In this document: positions 1 through 9,886 of the stretch, piece after piece
Numbering within the stretch: the first letter of the stretch is position 1
Layout of the letters: each line of letters opens with the position of its first letter
DNA from: Rhodanobacteraceae bacterium
GTDB taxonomy: Bacteria; Pseudomonadota; Gammaproteobacteria; Xanthomonadales; SZUA-5
Reading direction: 5' to 3'
Assembly: GCA_016713135.1 (NCBI GenBank)
Contig: JADJPR010000004.1
Span: 310,001 to 374,000 of the forward strand
DNA length: 64,000 bases
Made by a program: the position numbers and the translations under genes
The notes under the pieces: generated by a model
Databases searched by the model: none
What the model saw: only the letters and a program-made list of their open reading frames with translations
Told to the model about the DNA's origin: nothing

Positions 1-483
1 GCGCGGGTGATCGCCGCGGCCAGCAGCGGCGACAAGCTCGAGGTCTGCGCGCAGCATGGCGCCGACGACTTGATCGACTACAGCACCCAGGACATCCGCA
101 ACGAAATCAAGCGCCTGGTCGGCAGCCGTGGCGTCGACGTGGTGTTCGACCCGGTCGGCGGTGCACACACCGAAGCCGCGTTCCGCTCGATCGCCTGGCG
201 TGGCCGCCACCTGGTGATCGGCTTCGCCAGCGGCGAGGTACCGTCGTTGCCACTCAACCTGCCGTTGCTCAAGGGCGCGTCGCTGGTTGGCGTGTTCTGG
301 GGCGAGTTCGCCAAGCGCGAGCCGAAGGCGAACGCCCAGGGCGTGGGCGAACTCCTCCGATGGATCGCCCAGGGCGCACTCAATCCATTGATCTCGCGCG
401 AATACTCGCTTGCGGATGCGCCGCAAGCCCTGGCTGACATGGCCGCGCGCCGGGTGGTAGGGAAGGTGGTGGTGGTGCCCTGA
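1..483 (+). CDS. Zinc-free MDR-family NADPH:quinone oxidoreductase (3' part)
   Basis: The reading frame is open from the first base, so the gene begins upstream of the window and only about 160 C-terminal residues are visible. They show the second half of a Rossmann nucleotide-binding domain (GADDLIDY, then GVDVVFDPVGG) and the substrate-domain end (GKVVVVP) typical of medium-chain reductases of the quinone oxidoreductase/zeta-crystallin type. The family reduces quinones or enals with NADPH in the cytoplasm. No zinc-ligand pattern lies in the visible part. The exact substrate cannot be told. About 250 bases without a recognisable gene follow before the next, convergent gene. Confidence 0.85.
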   Translation, partial: ARVIAAASSGDKLEVCAQHGADDLIDYSTQDIRNEIKRLVGSRGVDVVFDPVGGAHTEAAFRSIAWRGRHLVIGFASGEVPSLPLNLPLLKGASLVGVFWGEFAKREPKANAQGVGELLRWIAQGALNPLISREYSLADAPQALADMAARRVVGKVVVVP

Positions 484-737
484 AGCACTTGGTTGCTGGT
501 GTCGGTTATTGGCGGCAAAGGCACGGCGTGTCGAGAGTCTGCGGCTCTTGAAATGGACGCCTCGAACGAGGGGCCGTCGGGCCGAGACGCCTATGCTCTG
601 ATCCCGAGCCCAAAGCCCAGACGCGTAGGCCCGCGCGTAATCTCCCGGCAATACAGCGCCGGAGAGCCGCTCCGCGGCCCTCCGGCCCAAGCGACCCAGG
701 CACAGCCGCGGCCTTTCGGCAATGCGGGCCGCGGGCC

Positions 738-2462
738 TTAGTTCGCTGCCGTCTTTCCGGGGTGCAAGGGCATCTCCGCCTCGTGGAAGCCATGGCAATC
801 GATGCAGGTGCTGCCCAGCAGGTGCTTGGCCTTTTCTCCACCATGGCAATCGCGGCATGCGAACGGCGGCTCCGTGGTATGCGTGCCAGCAATTCCGATC
901 AGCGGGATCAGAAGGTCGGCGCTGCTCTGGGAGCGTTCGGCAATATGGCAATCGGAGCACGCCATCGTGGTGTGCTTGGCGTGGGTGAAACTGGCCTTCT
1001 CGTACCACATGCCGGCCACCCGGACAGGCGCGACGACCCACCCGCCCTGGGTCGCTGCGGGATCCTTGGTGACGGTGTGGCAGACACCGCAGACCCGGCT
1101 GCCGAACAGGCTGTCGGTTGTTTGCTGCGCACGTTGGCGCGCCCAATCGAGCGCAATGCGCTGTTCTTCGGCAGTGGCGGGTTGCTGACCCGGGCGACGA
1201 CGAGTGCGGACCTGGACCGGTGCGGATTCATCCTCGTACCCGCCCTCGAGCGCGACCTTCGAATAGACCTCGGAAAGCATGTACTGAACTTCCGCGACGT
1301 CGCCGTGGACGACCTCGCGATCGGGCATCTTCACGTCGAAGTCGAGCACGTGACAGGACTGGCAGTGTTGCTCGAAATTGATCGGCGCGATCAGCGCACC
1401 ACCGGGCTCGGGGACGTGGCAGGACGCGCAGTCGAGAATCCGCGTTCCGTCGCGAGTCTTGAGCCCCTTGGGGTCGAGGTGTTTGGCGTGCGGAAACTTG
1501 AGCCCGGACTGCTCGGTCAGCGGGGAGGTGTCCATGCTGACGCGCTTGGGGGTGAACTTGCCCTGCGCATCCCAGGCGGGCAGCAGGACCTTGAACTGCG
1601 GGTGGTCGGTGCCGAAGTCGCCGACATCGGCGAGTTGCGTATCGCCATGCACGCGCTCGCTCAGGTTGCGATGGCAGTCGCTGCAGAGTTCCTGGTCCGC
1701 GCGCACCAGGCCGGTGTCGCCGTTGTGGTCGCGGTGGCAATGCGCGCAGCGCGCCTCCGCGATGTCCGGCAATGGATACTTGACCGGATCCGCGTGCGCC
1801 TTGGTGTTGGCATGGCAGACGATGCATTTGTCGTCCTGGACCACGCTGAACGGCTCGCCGTGGCAGCTCTGGCAGTCGTTCGCCATGGTGTGGTGGGCCG
1901 AGGCCAGGGAGCCTGAGTCCCAGATGTTCAGACCGAGTCCCGGCGCGTCCTTGGTCAGCGAACGGAAGGTGGGGACGAAGTGCGCCACCACCGGGATCGC
2001 CAGCCCGAAGGTGAGCGTGAGCAGCAGCAGCGCCCACGACCAGCGGCGTTTGCTGAGTCCGGTCTCGGCCAGGCTCTGCGGCAGTGCCTCGGACTGCTCG
2101 CGCGCCGCGACTTCTGCCTTGTCGACCAGGCCGACCTCGACCGCCGCCTCGAAATCCGCGGGTGGATCGACCAGTGTGATGCGTACGTTGCCGATCTCGA
2201 TGCTGTTGCCGGCCGTGGCGATGGTGTTCTGTTCGAAGCGGCCATCCATCCGCAGGCCGGCAGCGACCAGTGATTCGACGCGATAGCGCCCGCCGCCGAG
2301 GGCGATGACCCGTGCATGCTCGAGCGCAGCGCGCAGATCGTTGATGAAAATCGCCTGATTCGCCGCACGGCCGATCGTCAGCGTTTCGCCGAAGTGGATC
2401 TCTTCCTCGTACTGGACGCTGCCCTTGCCCTTCTTGACGATGCGGCGGATGAACCATTTCAT
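738..2462 (-). CDS. FHA-domain, membrane-anchored ten-haem cytochrome c
   Basis: 574 residues from ATG 2462, chosen because an AGGGAGG Shine-Dalgarno lies about 9 nt upstream; a TTG 12 codons earlier has no such support. Residues 15-100 look like an FHA fold (TIGRAANQAIFINDLRAALEH pattern with conserved GR, N and H). One membrane span lies near 140-162. Ten CXXCH haem motifs follow (first Cys near 197): CQSCH, CIVCH, CAHCH, CSDCH, CASCH, CQSCH, CGVCH, CSDCH, CRDCH, CIDCH, with several extra His as distal ligands. The topology puts FHA in the cytoplasm and the haems in the periplasm. It is the last gene of a three-gene set with the b-type cytochrome and the ferredoxin-reductase. The likely role is a periplasmic electron conduit; the acceptor is unknown. 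FHA joined to multihaem is uncommon. Confidence 0.9.
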   Translation of the reverse strand: MKWFIRRIVKKGKGSVQYEEEIHFGETLTIGRAANQAIFINDLRAALEHARVIALGGGRYRVESLVAAGLRMDGRFEQNTIATAGNSIEIGNVRITLVDPPADFEAAVEVGLVDKAEVAAREQSEALPQSLAETGLSKRRWSWALLLLTLTFGLAIPVVAHFVPTFRSLTKDAPGLGLNIWDSGSLASAHHTMANDCQSCHGEPFSVVQDDKCIVCHANTKAHADPVKYPLPDIAEARCAHCHRDHNGDTGLVRADQELCSDCHRNLSERVHGDTQLADVGDFGTDHPQFKVLLPAWDAQGKFTPKRVSMDTSPLTEQSGLKFPHAKHLDPKGLKTRDGTRILDCASCHVPEPGGALIAPINFEQHCQSCHVLDFDVKMPDREVVHGDVAEVQYMLSEVYSKVALEGGYEDESAPVQVRTRRRPGQQPATAEEQRIALDWARQRAQQTTDSLFGSRVCGVCHTVTKDPAATQGGWVVAPVRVAGMWYEKASFTHAKHTTMACSDCHIAERSQSSADLLIPLIGIAGTHTTEPPFACRDCHGGEKAKHLLGSTCIDCHGFHEAEMPLHPGKTAAN

Positions 2463-2508
2463 GGCGCGCGGCCTCCCTTTGGCTCTTCCTTGGCGCAAGG
2501 TGCGCGCA

Positions 2509-2600
2509 GTGAAAAGTGAAAAGTGAAAAGTGAAAAGTGCAAGCGCTTCGACATCTCAGCCACCGGGGTGTTCTTCACGTTTCACCTTTCACTTTTTACT
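2509..2600. repeat. Word-repeat hairpin element, word GTGAAAA
   Basis: The left arm (2509-2539) is four full tandem copies of GTGAAAA plus GTG. The right arm (about 2571-2600) carries the reverse-complement word (TTTCACCTTTCACTTTTTACT), separated by about 30 bases. It sits between two genes of the same operon, so it would fold in the message of the redox module and may set differential expression. A sister element with the same word is at 9250-9325. Confidence 0.8.
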
Positions 2601-2634
2601 GACCCGCGGAAGCGCGACCAGGAAACACGCGCCA

Positions 2635-3543
2635 CTACCAGTAGAAAAACACCGATACCACGTGTGCCGTCAGTGCACCCAGCAGCCCCAGTGACAATGG
2701 AACGTGGATGTACAGCCAGATTTCCATCAGCGCCTGCAACTGGATGTCGCGGGCGACGCGGGTGGCGAGCGCGCGCTTGCGCGAGATCAGGTCGATCAGT
2801 CGGCGCAGGTGCTCGCTCTGGGCGTCGCTCGCCTGGTTGGCGAGGAAGTCGACCATCATCACCATGGTCTGGCCGGACTGCGACTGCTGCTTGGGCGCCT
2901 CGCCGGCGTCCGAGCGCATCACGGCGTCCTTGAGCTTGGCCAGGGTGGCGTTGGAGTCGTCGCGGGCGCGCAACTGCTTCCAGACGCTTCCGCCGAACTC
3001 GGTGTGCTGGATCGACGATAGGATCGCGTCGTGGATGCTCTTGTCGACCTTGTCGGCAATCTGCAGCGCCTGTTGGTCGAGTTCGCGGATCTCGCCGATC
3101 ATCGCCGTGCGGGTGGAATCGGCGCGGTTGCGGGTCATCAGCGCGGGGTAGCGCAGGTACGCGTAGACGCCGAAGAATCCGCTGAAAATCACCAGCAGCA
3201 TCAACACCAGGGCCAGGGTGTGGATGTTCCAGCCCACCTGGAAGCCGGCGTGCAGGAAGGCGATCAGGATCAGGGTGGTGCCAAGGTACACATGCGCGCT
3301 CAGCCAGCCGCGGGTGGTGCCGGTGTTGCGTCCGTAGCGGCGCTTGCGGATGCCGAACCATAACAGCCACAGGATCAGCAGCGCGCCGATGGTCCCGAGG
3401 GTGTATCCCAGCCAGGAGCCGCCGTTCGGCACGCCGATAGGGTCGTGCCAGAGGTAGGCGACGATCGATCCGATGGACAGGATCAGCGCCGCCCACAGGT
3501 AGCGGAAGCCGCGGTAATCGAGGATCGAGTCATGCATCGTCAC
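2635..3543 (-). CDS. Membrane b-type cytochrome subunit of the redox module
   Basis: 302 residues. GTG 3543 overlaps the TGA of the upstream reductase (GTGA), implying translational coupling; ATG 3537 two codons later is the alternative. Hydrophobic spans are near 14-32, 43-63, 82-100, 107-130 and 277-300, with a soluble, partly helical stretch of about 140 residues between the fourth and fifth. Two spans each carry a His pair 14 residues apart (HVYLGTTLILIAFLH and HVPLSLGLLGALTAH). That is the spacing of bis-His haem ligands in two-haem cytochromes b such as NarI and formate dehydrogenase gamma, so I infer two stacked haems b and a possible quinone site. I recognise no named family. It probably links the cytoplasmic ferredoxin-reductase to the periplasmic haems. 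Confidence 0.8.
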   Translation of the reverse strand: MTMHDSILDYRGFRYLWAALILSIGSIVAYLWHDPIGVPNGGSWLGYTLGTIGALLILWLLWFGIRKRRYGRNTGTTRGWLSAHVYLGTTLILIAFLHAGFQVGWNIHTLALVLMLLVIFSGFFGVYAYLRYPALMTRNRADSTRTAMIGEIRELDQQALQIADKVDKSIHDAILSSIQHTEFGGSVWKQLRARDDSNATLAKLKDAVMRSDAGEAPKQQSQSGQTMVMMVDFLANQASDAQSEHLRRLIDLISRKRALATRVARDIQLQALMEIWLYIHVPLSLGLLGALTAHVVSVFFYW

Positions 3544-5942
3544 GGCCCCCGCGCGTAGGCGTATTCAGGCAGTTGTTCCGGGCTGATGCGGATCGCGGCG
3601 CCGGTCGGGCAGGCGCGCACGCAGGAGGCGCCGCCCTTGATGTCCTTGCACATGTCGCACTTGACTGCCTTCTTTTCGTGGCTGTCGGGGTCGTAGGGCG
3701 ATTCGCCGGGCCCCGGGCCATTGCCGAACAGCAGCCACTGCAGCAGGCCCGGTTTCTTCTTCGGCTTGGCCGCCATGTGGATCACGCCGTACGGGCAGTT
3801 GCGCTCGCAGTTGCCGCAGCCGATGCAGTTGTCGGCGATGTAGACCTCGCCGTTCGGCGCGCGGTGGATCGCGTCGGGCGGGCAGTCCTTCATGCAATGC
3901 GGGTGCTCGCAGTGGCGGCAGGAGGTGGGAACGTGGACGTTGGCGAAGGTCGGGCCGGCCTCGCGATCCAGCCGCGAGGTGCCGCCGTGGGTTTCGGCGC
4001 AGGCTTTCTCGCAGTTGTCGCAGCGCACGCACAGCGATTCGTCGATCAGCAGCACGTCGGTGGCCTCGCCGAGGCCCTGGCCAACCAGGAAGGAGATGAT
4101 GTCGCCACCGGAGGCGGCGGCCTGCATCGTGATGTTCTCCGCGGTGCGCTGCTTGACCTCCTTGGCCAGCTTCATCCGCAGCAGCGGATTCTGGTTCATC
4201 AGCTTGCGGAAGGCATCGCGGTCCACCCGGATGGTCTCGGTGGCGACCGCGGCGCGCGCCGTGGCGGTGCGCTTGCCGCCGCCGATGACCGCCATCTCGC
4301 CGACGTAATTGCCGGCCGGCACGTAGGAGAGCACGATCTCGCGCCCGCCGATGTTGCGCGAAATGGTCAGCGATCCGACGCGCACCAGGTGCAGCGCATC
4401 GCCTTCCTCGCCCTCGCGGAACAGGGTCTCGCCGGCCTTGAAGCGCTGCAGCGAGGCGCCGGCGACCACTTCCTTGATCTGCGCCGGGGTGGCTTCGTCG
4501 CCGAAGCGGGCGCGGATCGCGCGTTCGACGAAGGTGCGGTCGACCAGCTTCTTGACCGCGTCGACCGAGTTGATCAGCTTGGTCATCGAGCGCCGCGGGG
4601 TTTCCAGCAGCACGCAGCCCTGGCCTGCGAATACCGTCGCGCTGCGCCGGCGGCCCGAGATCAGGCTCATCTCGCCGAAGAATTCACCGGCGCCCAGCGA
4701 TACGCGTTTGCCGGCGGCCTCGTCGACCAGGATCTCGACGTTGCCTTCGGCGATGCAGTAGAAGCTGTTGGTGTAGTCGTTGCGCTTGAAGATCACCTCG
4801 CCGGCTTTCGGCGTGCGGATGTCCGAGTCGATCATGAACTCGCGCAACTGCAGCGGGGTGATCGTCGCCAGCAGCGGCACCGCCTTCTGCACCTGTTCGA
4901 GCGCGGCCGAGACGGTCTTGAAACCGGGCATGCGCTGGAACTTGGCGCGCAGCAGGGGCTCGTCGGCGGGCTCGACCTTGTTGCCCAGGATGTACTCGAC
5001 GACCTCATAGCCCTGGTTCATCGCCTGCTTGATCAGCGGATAACCGCCGAGCGCGCCGACGATGTACAGACCCGGGACGTTGCTCTCGTACTTCTCGCTG
5101 ATCGCCGGCACCGCGGAGGGGTCGGCATTCGGGAACACCACGCCGCAAGCCTCGACGAAGCTGCGCGGCGGATTCGCGCCGAGACGGCCGATGATGCGGT
5201 CGCACAGCACCTGGGCGCGGCCCTTGGGCGTGTTCAGGATCAAGCGGCCGGGCTTGCGGCCCACCGACAGCTTGTCGACGCGTTCCGGCGCGGCGCCGTA
5301 GTAGCACTCGATCACGCCGTCTTCGATCGCCTTCAGGATGGCGCGCAGATTGCCTTCCTTGGCGCGGGCGAATTCCTCGCGGCGGTTGACCACCACGACG
5401 GTGTTCTGCTTCGACAGCGCGACCGCGTTTTCGATCGCGGCGTCGCCCGCGCCGACCACGATGATGGTCTCGGCTTCGTACTCGTCCGGGTCGTCCAGGG
5501 TGTATTGCACGAAGGGCGCATCGTCGCCCGGCACGCCCAGCCTGCGGATGTTGCCCTGCAGGCCGATGCCGAGGACCACATTCTTCGCCAGCACCTTGTC
5601 CTTGCGGCCGATACTGATCTCGAAGCTGCCGTCTTCCTGTTTCTTGATGGCGCTGACCTCGGCGCCATGCCGCACGTTGACGCCCAGACGCGCAACGCCC
5701 TGGTCCCAGGCCTCCAGGATCGACTCGCGGCTGCCCGCGGTGAACGGCAACGGCGAACGCAGCGGCAGAGCCTCGGGCTCGGCCATCACGTGCTTGCCTT
5801 TCTGGTAGCGGAAGATGGTGTTCGACAGGTGCGGGGCTGCTTCGAGCAGCACATGCGGCACCTTGAGTTCGGCTGCGCGGGCGGCTGCACTGATGCCGCC
5901 CGGACCAGAACCGACAATCGCGATCTCAACGATGTCTGCCAT
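3540..5942 (-). CDS. NAD(P)/FAD reductase - double cNMP-binding - four-cluster ferredoxin fusion
   Basis: 800 residues from ATG 5942, with a GGCGGGGAG ribosome site just upstream. Residues 1-325 are a two-dinucleotide (FAD/NAD) reductase (IVGSGPGG at 9-16, second fold IVVGAGDAA at 161-169) resembling thioredoxin reductase or YpdA types but without a redox CXXC. Residues 360-475 and 490-600 are two cyclic-nucleotide-binding domains with phosphate-binding cassettes (FFGEMSLISGRRRSA and YVGEMAVIGGGKRTA). Residues 635-785 form a ferredoxin with four Cys sets (CVRCDNCEKAC, CRHC..CMKDC, CIGCGNCERNC, CDMC..CVRAC), like the electron-transfer subunits of DMSO reductase, Nrf and Hmc systems. It begins the three-gene redox operon. 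Likely cytoplasmic electron entry regulated by cAMP or a related nucleotide; the function is inferred. Confidence 0.9.
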   Translation of the reverse strand: MADIVEIAIVGSGPGGISAAARAAELKVPHVLLEAAPHLSNTIFRYQKGKHVMAEPEALPLRSPLPFTAGSRESILEAWDQGVARLGVNVRHGAEVSAIKKQEDGSFEISIGRKDKVLAKNVVLGIGLQGNIRRLGVPGDDAPFVQYTLDDPDEYEAETIIVVGAGDAAIENAVALSKQNTVVVVNRREEFARAKEGNLRAILKAIEDGVIECYYGAAPERVDKLSVGRKPGRLILNTPKGRAQVLCDRIIGRLGANPPRSFVEACGVVFPNADPSAVPAISEKYESNVPGLYIVGALGGYPLIKQAMNQGYEVVEYILGNKVEPADEPLLRAKFQRMPGFKTVSAALEQVQKAVPLLATITPLQLREFMIDSDIRTPKAGEVIFKRNDYTNSFYCIAEGNVEILVDEAAGKRVSLGAGEFFGEMSLISGRRRSATVFAGQGCVLLETPRRSMTKLINSVDAVKKLVDRTFVERAIRARFGDEATPAQIKEVVAGASLQRFKAGETLFREGEEGDALHLVRVGSLTISRNIGGREIVLSYVPAGNYVGEMAVIGGGKRTATARAAVATETIRVDRDAFRKLMNQNPLLRMKLAKEVKQRTAENITMQAAASGGDIISFLVGQGLGEATDVLLIDESLCVRCDNCEKACAETHGGTSRLDREAGPTFANVHVPTSCRHCEHPHCMKDCPPDAIHRAPNGEVYIADNCIGCGNCERNCPYGVIHMAAKPKKKPGLLQWLLFGNGPGPGESPYDPDSHEKKAVKCDMCKDIKGGASCVRACPTGAAIRISPEQLPEYAYARGP

Positions 5943-6093
5943 CGCTCCCCGCCTTCTGATCGATTCCCCGGGAGCGGAGTGTAGGTATCGTGCACGCGGC
6001 CTGCAATCGGGGAAGTAACGGAATCTTGCGAGGAACGAGACGCGCACGTGCACGGGTTATCATCGACAGTCCGATGGGGGGTGGGTCGATCAC

Positions 6094-7824
6094 ATGGCAG
6101 ATACGGCGTTCGAGTTGCTCAGGGGGGCGCTGCCCAGGCGCGAGCGACCCGGTCGCGATTCCTTCCCGACCTCGGGCAAGGCCGTCAAGCAGTGGATCGA
6201 GGCGCTGCCGATGGCCAACAGCGGCGCCACCGCGCGCCTGCTGTACAACGGCCTGAAGGAACTCAATCAGCTGGAAGTGGAACCGAACCAGCGTATCGAG
6301 ATCCTTGAGCAGATGCGCCACCCGGTGTCGGTGGTGATTGCGAGCATGGAACGCCATGTCATCGGCCAGTCGCTGCCCTTGCCGCTGCAGAAGCGCCAGA
6401 TCGGCGCCGTGATGCGTGATTTCCACCGCGAGCTCGCACTCGGTTTTGCGATCTGCGTCCACGACTATTGCGCGCCGAAGGGCAGCGTCCCGTTCCTGCG
6501 CGGACGCAGCACGGCGCTGGCGCTGGTCCGCGCGCTCGGGCATGCCTCGCAGGCATTGTCGAAGTGCTACATCGCCTACAGCGAGATTCCCGGGGGCGTG
6601 TGGGCGCTCTTGCATCGACTGGTCGGTTTCGCTTTCGAAGCGCAACTGGCCGACAAGGCGGTCACCGATCCGCAGATCCAGGGCATCACGCTGACGCCGG
6701 AGAGTGTTTACCTGCAGACCTTGCTGACCTTCATCGGCAATCCCTACCGGCTCACGCAGAAGGAGATCGTCGACGTCGAGATGGCGGCCAAGATCTGGGC
6801 GACGCATTGCCGCATCGATCAGATGGGCACCAGTGGCTCATTCGTCATCGATCCCCTGTCGGACGCGCCGCCATTGTCGCCTCGCGCTGAGGTCGACGGC
6901 CGCTACTGGCGCCTCGACACCTCCGCGCTGGTGCAGTCGCTGCGCAACCAGATGCGCATGCTGTCGTCGCTGGAGGGCACCATCGCGGTCCGCGGTCGCA
7001 TGGGGCAGGGCCCGGAGATCACCGGCGATGTGGCCGAGAAGCTGATCGTCGCATGGAGTTTCAGCGGCGAGCGCGGCCACCCGCGCCTGCCCGCCGATCA
7101 TCACATGAACACTTGTATCGGCCTGCACGCGGTGCATTTCCTCGCGGCCGAGCGGCGCGATTTCAATGAATTCGTGGCTGAGCTTGGCGGTGGCGTGACG
7201 GTCACCGACCGGGAGCGCTCAGCCGCCTGGGCGCAAGCGAGTTCCGAAGCCGCGGTGCCGGCGTTGTTGCGCGTCCGGGTGGTGGACCAGAGCCTCGGCG
7301 GATACCGCTTGTTCTGGGAGAACGCCGAGGGCCTCAAGGCCAAGGTGGGGGAACTGGTTGCGCTGGCGGCGCCGGCGGAGGACGAGGACGACGAGCCGGA
7401 CTGGATGGTGGGCGTGCTGCGCTGGCTCAAGGGCGGCAACAACGACAGCCTGGAAGCCGGCGTGCAACTGCTCAGCCGGCGGGTGGAAGCCGTCGCGGTG
7501 CGCGCCACCGGCGAGTCGCACAGCAGTCGCGTGATCCTGCGCGGCCTGCTGTTGGCACCGCTGGCGATCGACGGCAACCCGCAACCAACACTGCTGGTGC
7601 CTTCGATCCTCGATTCCACCGGCGGCCTGGAATTGCTGCGATTGCCGGATCCGGCGGGGATCGAGGACCGCGCGCTGTCCGAGCCGCTGGAGACGCTCGA
7701 AATGCTCGAGAATTCCGGTGCCTACAAACAGTTCCGCTACGGACCGAAGATTGAGGAATCGGGCGTGGCGGCCCCGGAAGCGCCGCCGGCGGCGGAACTG
7801 GACGAGATCTGGTCGACGGTGTGA
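6094..7824 (+). CDS. Filp/PilZ-like cyclic-di-GMP receptor
   Basis: 576 residues, ATG 6094 preceded by a G-rich ribosome site. It is largely helical for the first 370 residues. Near residue 405 is DQSLGG, matching the (D/N)xSxxG motif of PilZ domains; the usual RxxxR just before it is not evident. The overall build resembles the large Xanthomonas proteins often named molecular chaperone or Filp, c-di-GMP receptors that act with FimX and PilZ in motility and virulence. It is divergent from the redox module, sharing a 150-base intergenic region. The family assignment is from memory and moderate; the coding status is firm. Confidence 0.6.
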   Translation: MADTAFELLRGALPRRERPGRDSFPTSGKAVKQWIEALPMANSGATARLLYNGLKELNQLEVEPNQRIEILEQMRHPVSVVIASMERHVIGQSLPLPLQKRQIGAVMRDFHRELALGFAICVHDYCAPKGSVPFLRGRSTALALVRALGHASQALSKCYIAYSEIPGGVWALLHRLVGFAFEAQLADKAVTDPQIQGITLTPESVYLQTLLTFIGNPYRLTQKEIVDVEMAAKIWATHCRIDQMGTSGSFVIDPLSDAPPLSPRAEVDGRYWRLDTSALVQSLRNQMRMLSSLEGTIAVRGRMGQGPEITGDVAEKLIVAWSFSGERGHPRLPADHHMNTCIGLHAVHFLAAERRDFNEFVAELGGGVTVTDRERSAAWAQASSEAAVPALLRVRVVDQSLGGYRLFWENAEGLKAKVGELVALAAPAEDEDDEPDWMVGVLRWLKGGNNDSLEAGVQLLSRRVEAVAVRATGESHSSRVILRGLLLAPLAIDGNPQPTLLVPSILDSTGGLELLRLPDPAGIEDRALSEPLETLEMLENSGAYKQFRYGPKIEESGVAAPEAPPAAELDEIWSTV

Positions 7825-7829
7825 AGAGC

Positions 7830-7994
7830 GGGGGCAGGGGGCGAGGGGCAGGGGGACTGACCTGTCGCTGCAACCTGAACAACGCGGTTTGCGTCGATGC
7901 AGCCTCAACTGATCAGGCCGTATCGTTCGCCGCTCGTCGCCCTGTCGGTCGCAGCGTTCAGTGATTCCCCCGACCCTTGACCCTTGCCCCGCCT
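7830..7994. repeat. Word-repeat hairpin element, G-rich word GGGGGCA
   Basis: Left arm 7830-7856 is repeats of GGGGCA/GGGGGCG; right arm about 7966-7994 is CCCCCGACCCTTGACCCTTGCCCC. The spacer is about 110 bases. It lies between the Filp-like gene and ispG, both plus strand, and ends just before the ispG start. The same vocabulary recurs at 53511-53718 and 56594. Confidence 0.7.
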
Positions 7995-8002
7995 TTCCAG
8001 CC

Positions 8003-9249
<1,247 letters not shown>

Positions 9250-9253
<4 letters not shown>

Positions 9254-9325
9254 AAGGGGAAATGTGAAAAGTGAAAGGTGACTATGGCTTGCTCTCCCTT
9301 TCACTTTTCACTTTTCACTTTTTGC
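9250..9325. repeat. Word-repeat hairpin element, word GTGAAAA
   Basis: Left arm 9250-9280 (GTGAAAGG/GTGAAAA copies), right arm about 9296-9324 (CTTTCACTTTTCACTTTTCA), spacer about 15 bases. It starts at the last codon of ispG and ends just before the next gene. Same word as the element at 2509-2600. Confidence 0.75.
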
Positions 9326-9337
9326 TTGGCCGCCACC

Positions 9338-9886
9338 GTGTCCGATCCAGCCCAGCGCTCCGGCGCGCCCTCCTTCCGCTCCGCCACCCCCAGCGACATC
9401 CCCGCCATCGTCGCGCTGGTCGAATCGGCTTATCGCGGGGATTCCAGTCGCCGCGGGTGGACCACCGAGGCCGATCTGCTGGGTGGCCAGCGCACCGATG
9501 CGGACGGGGTGCGCGCGGCGATCGACAAGGATGGCTCGGTGATCGTGCTGGCTGAGCAAGACGGCCGGCTGGTGGGGTGCGCAAATCTGGAGCGCCAGGG
9601 CAGTGCCGGCTACTTCGGCATGTTCGCGGTCGACCCCGAGCTGCAGGGCGGTGGCGTCGGCGATGCGCTCCTGCGCGAGTGTGAGCGGCTCGCACGCGCA
9701 TGGGGCCTGCGCGCGATGCGCATGACGGTGTTCTGGATGCGCCACGAACTGATCGCTTTCTACCAGCGCCGCGGCTATGCGGCGACCGGCGAGCGCGCGC
9801 CGTTTCCCTATGGCGACGAGCGCTTCGGCCTGCCGCGCCGCGACGACCTCTGGTTCGAGGTCTACGCGAAGCCATTGGGAGACTGA
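9338..9886 (+). CDS. GNAT-family N-acetyltransferase
   Basis: 182 residues from GTG 9338. The frame is open further upstream, but those 20 codons are the arm of the hairpin element, so I place the start after it. It has the GNAT core: a beta strand ending in MFAVDPELQGGGVGDALL (acetyl-CoA pyrophosphate-binding QGGGVG) and the C-terminal FYQRRGYAATGER motif. The acceptor substrate is unknown. Its TGA overlaps the ATG of pyrD by one base, so the two genes are co-translated. Confidence 0.85.
   Translation: MSDPAQRSGAPSFRSATPSDIPAIVALVESAYRGDSSRRGWTTEADLLGGQRTDADGVRAAIDKDGSVIVLAEQDGRLVGCANLERQGSAGYFGMFAVDPELQGGGVGDALLRECERLARAWGLRAMRMTVFWMRHELIAFYQRRGYAATGERAPFPYGDERFGLPRRDDLWFEVYAKPLGD

Noticed and set aside
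3573..5984. 803-residue ORF on the plus strand opposite the fusion reductase
   Set aside because: High-GC shadow: the opposite strand has clear domain motifs, operon overlap and ribosome site; this frame has none and is Ala/Gly/Arg/His-skewed.
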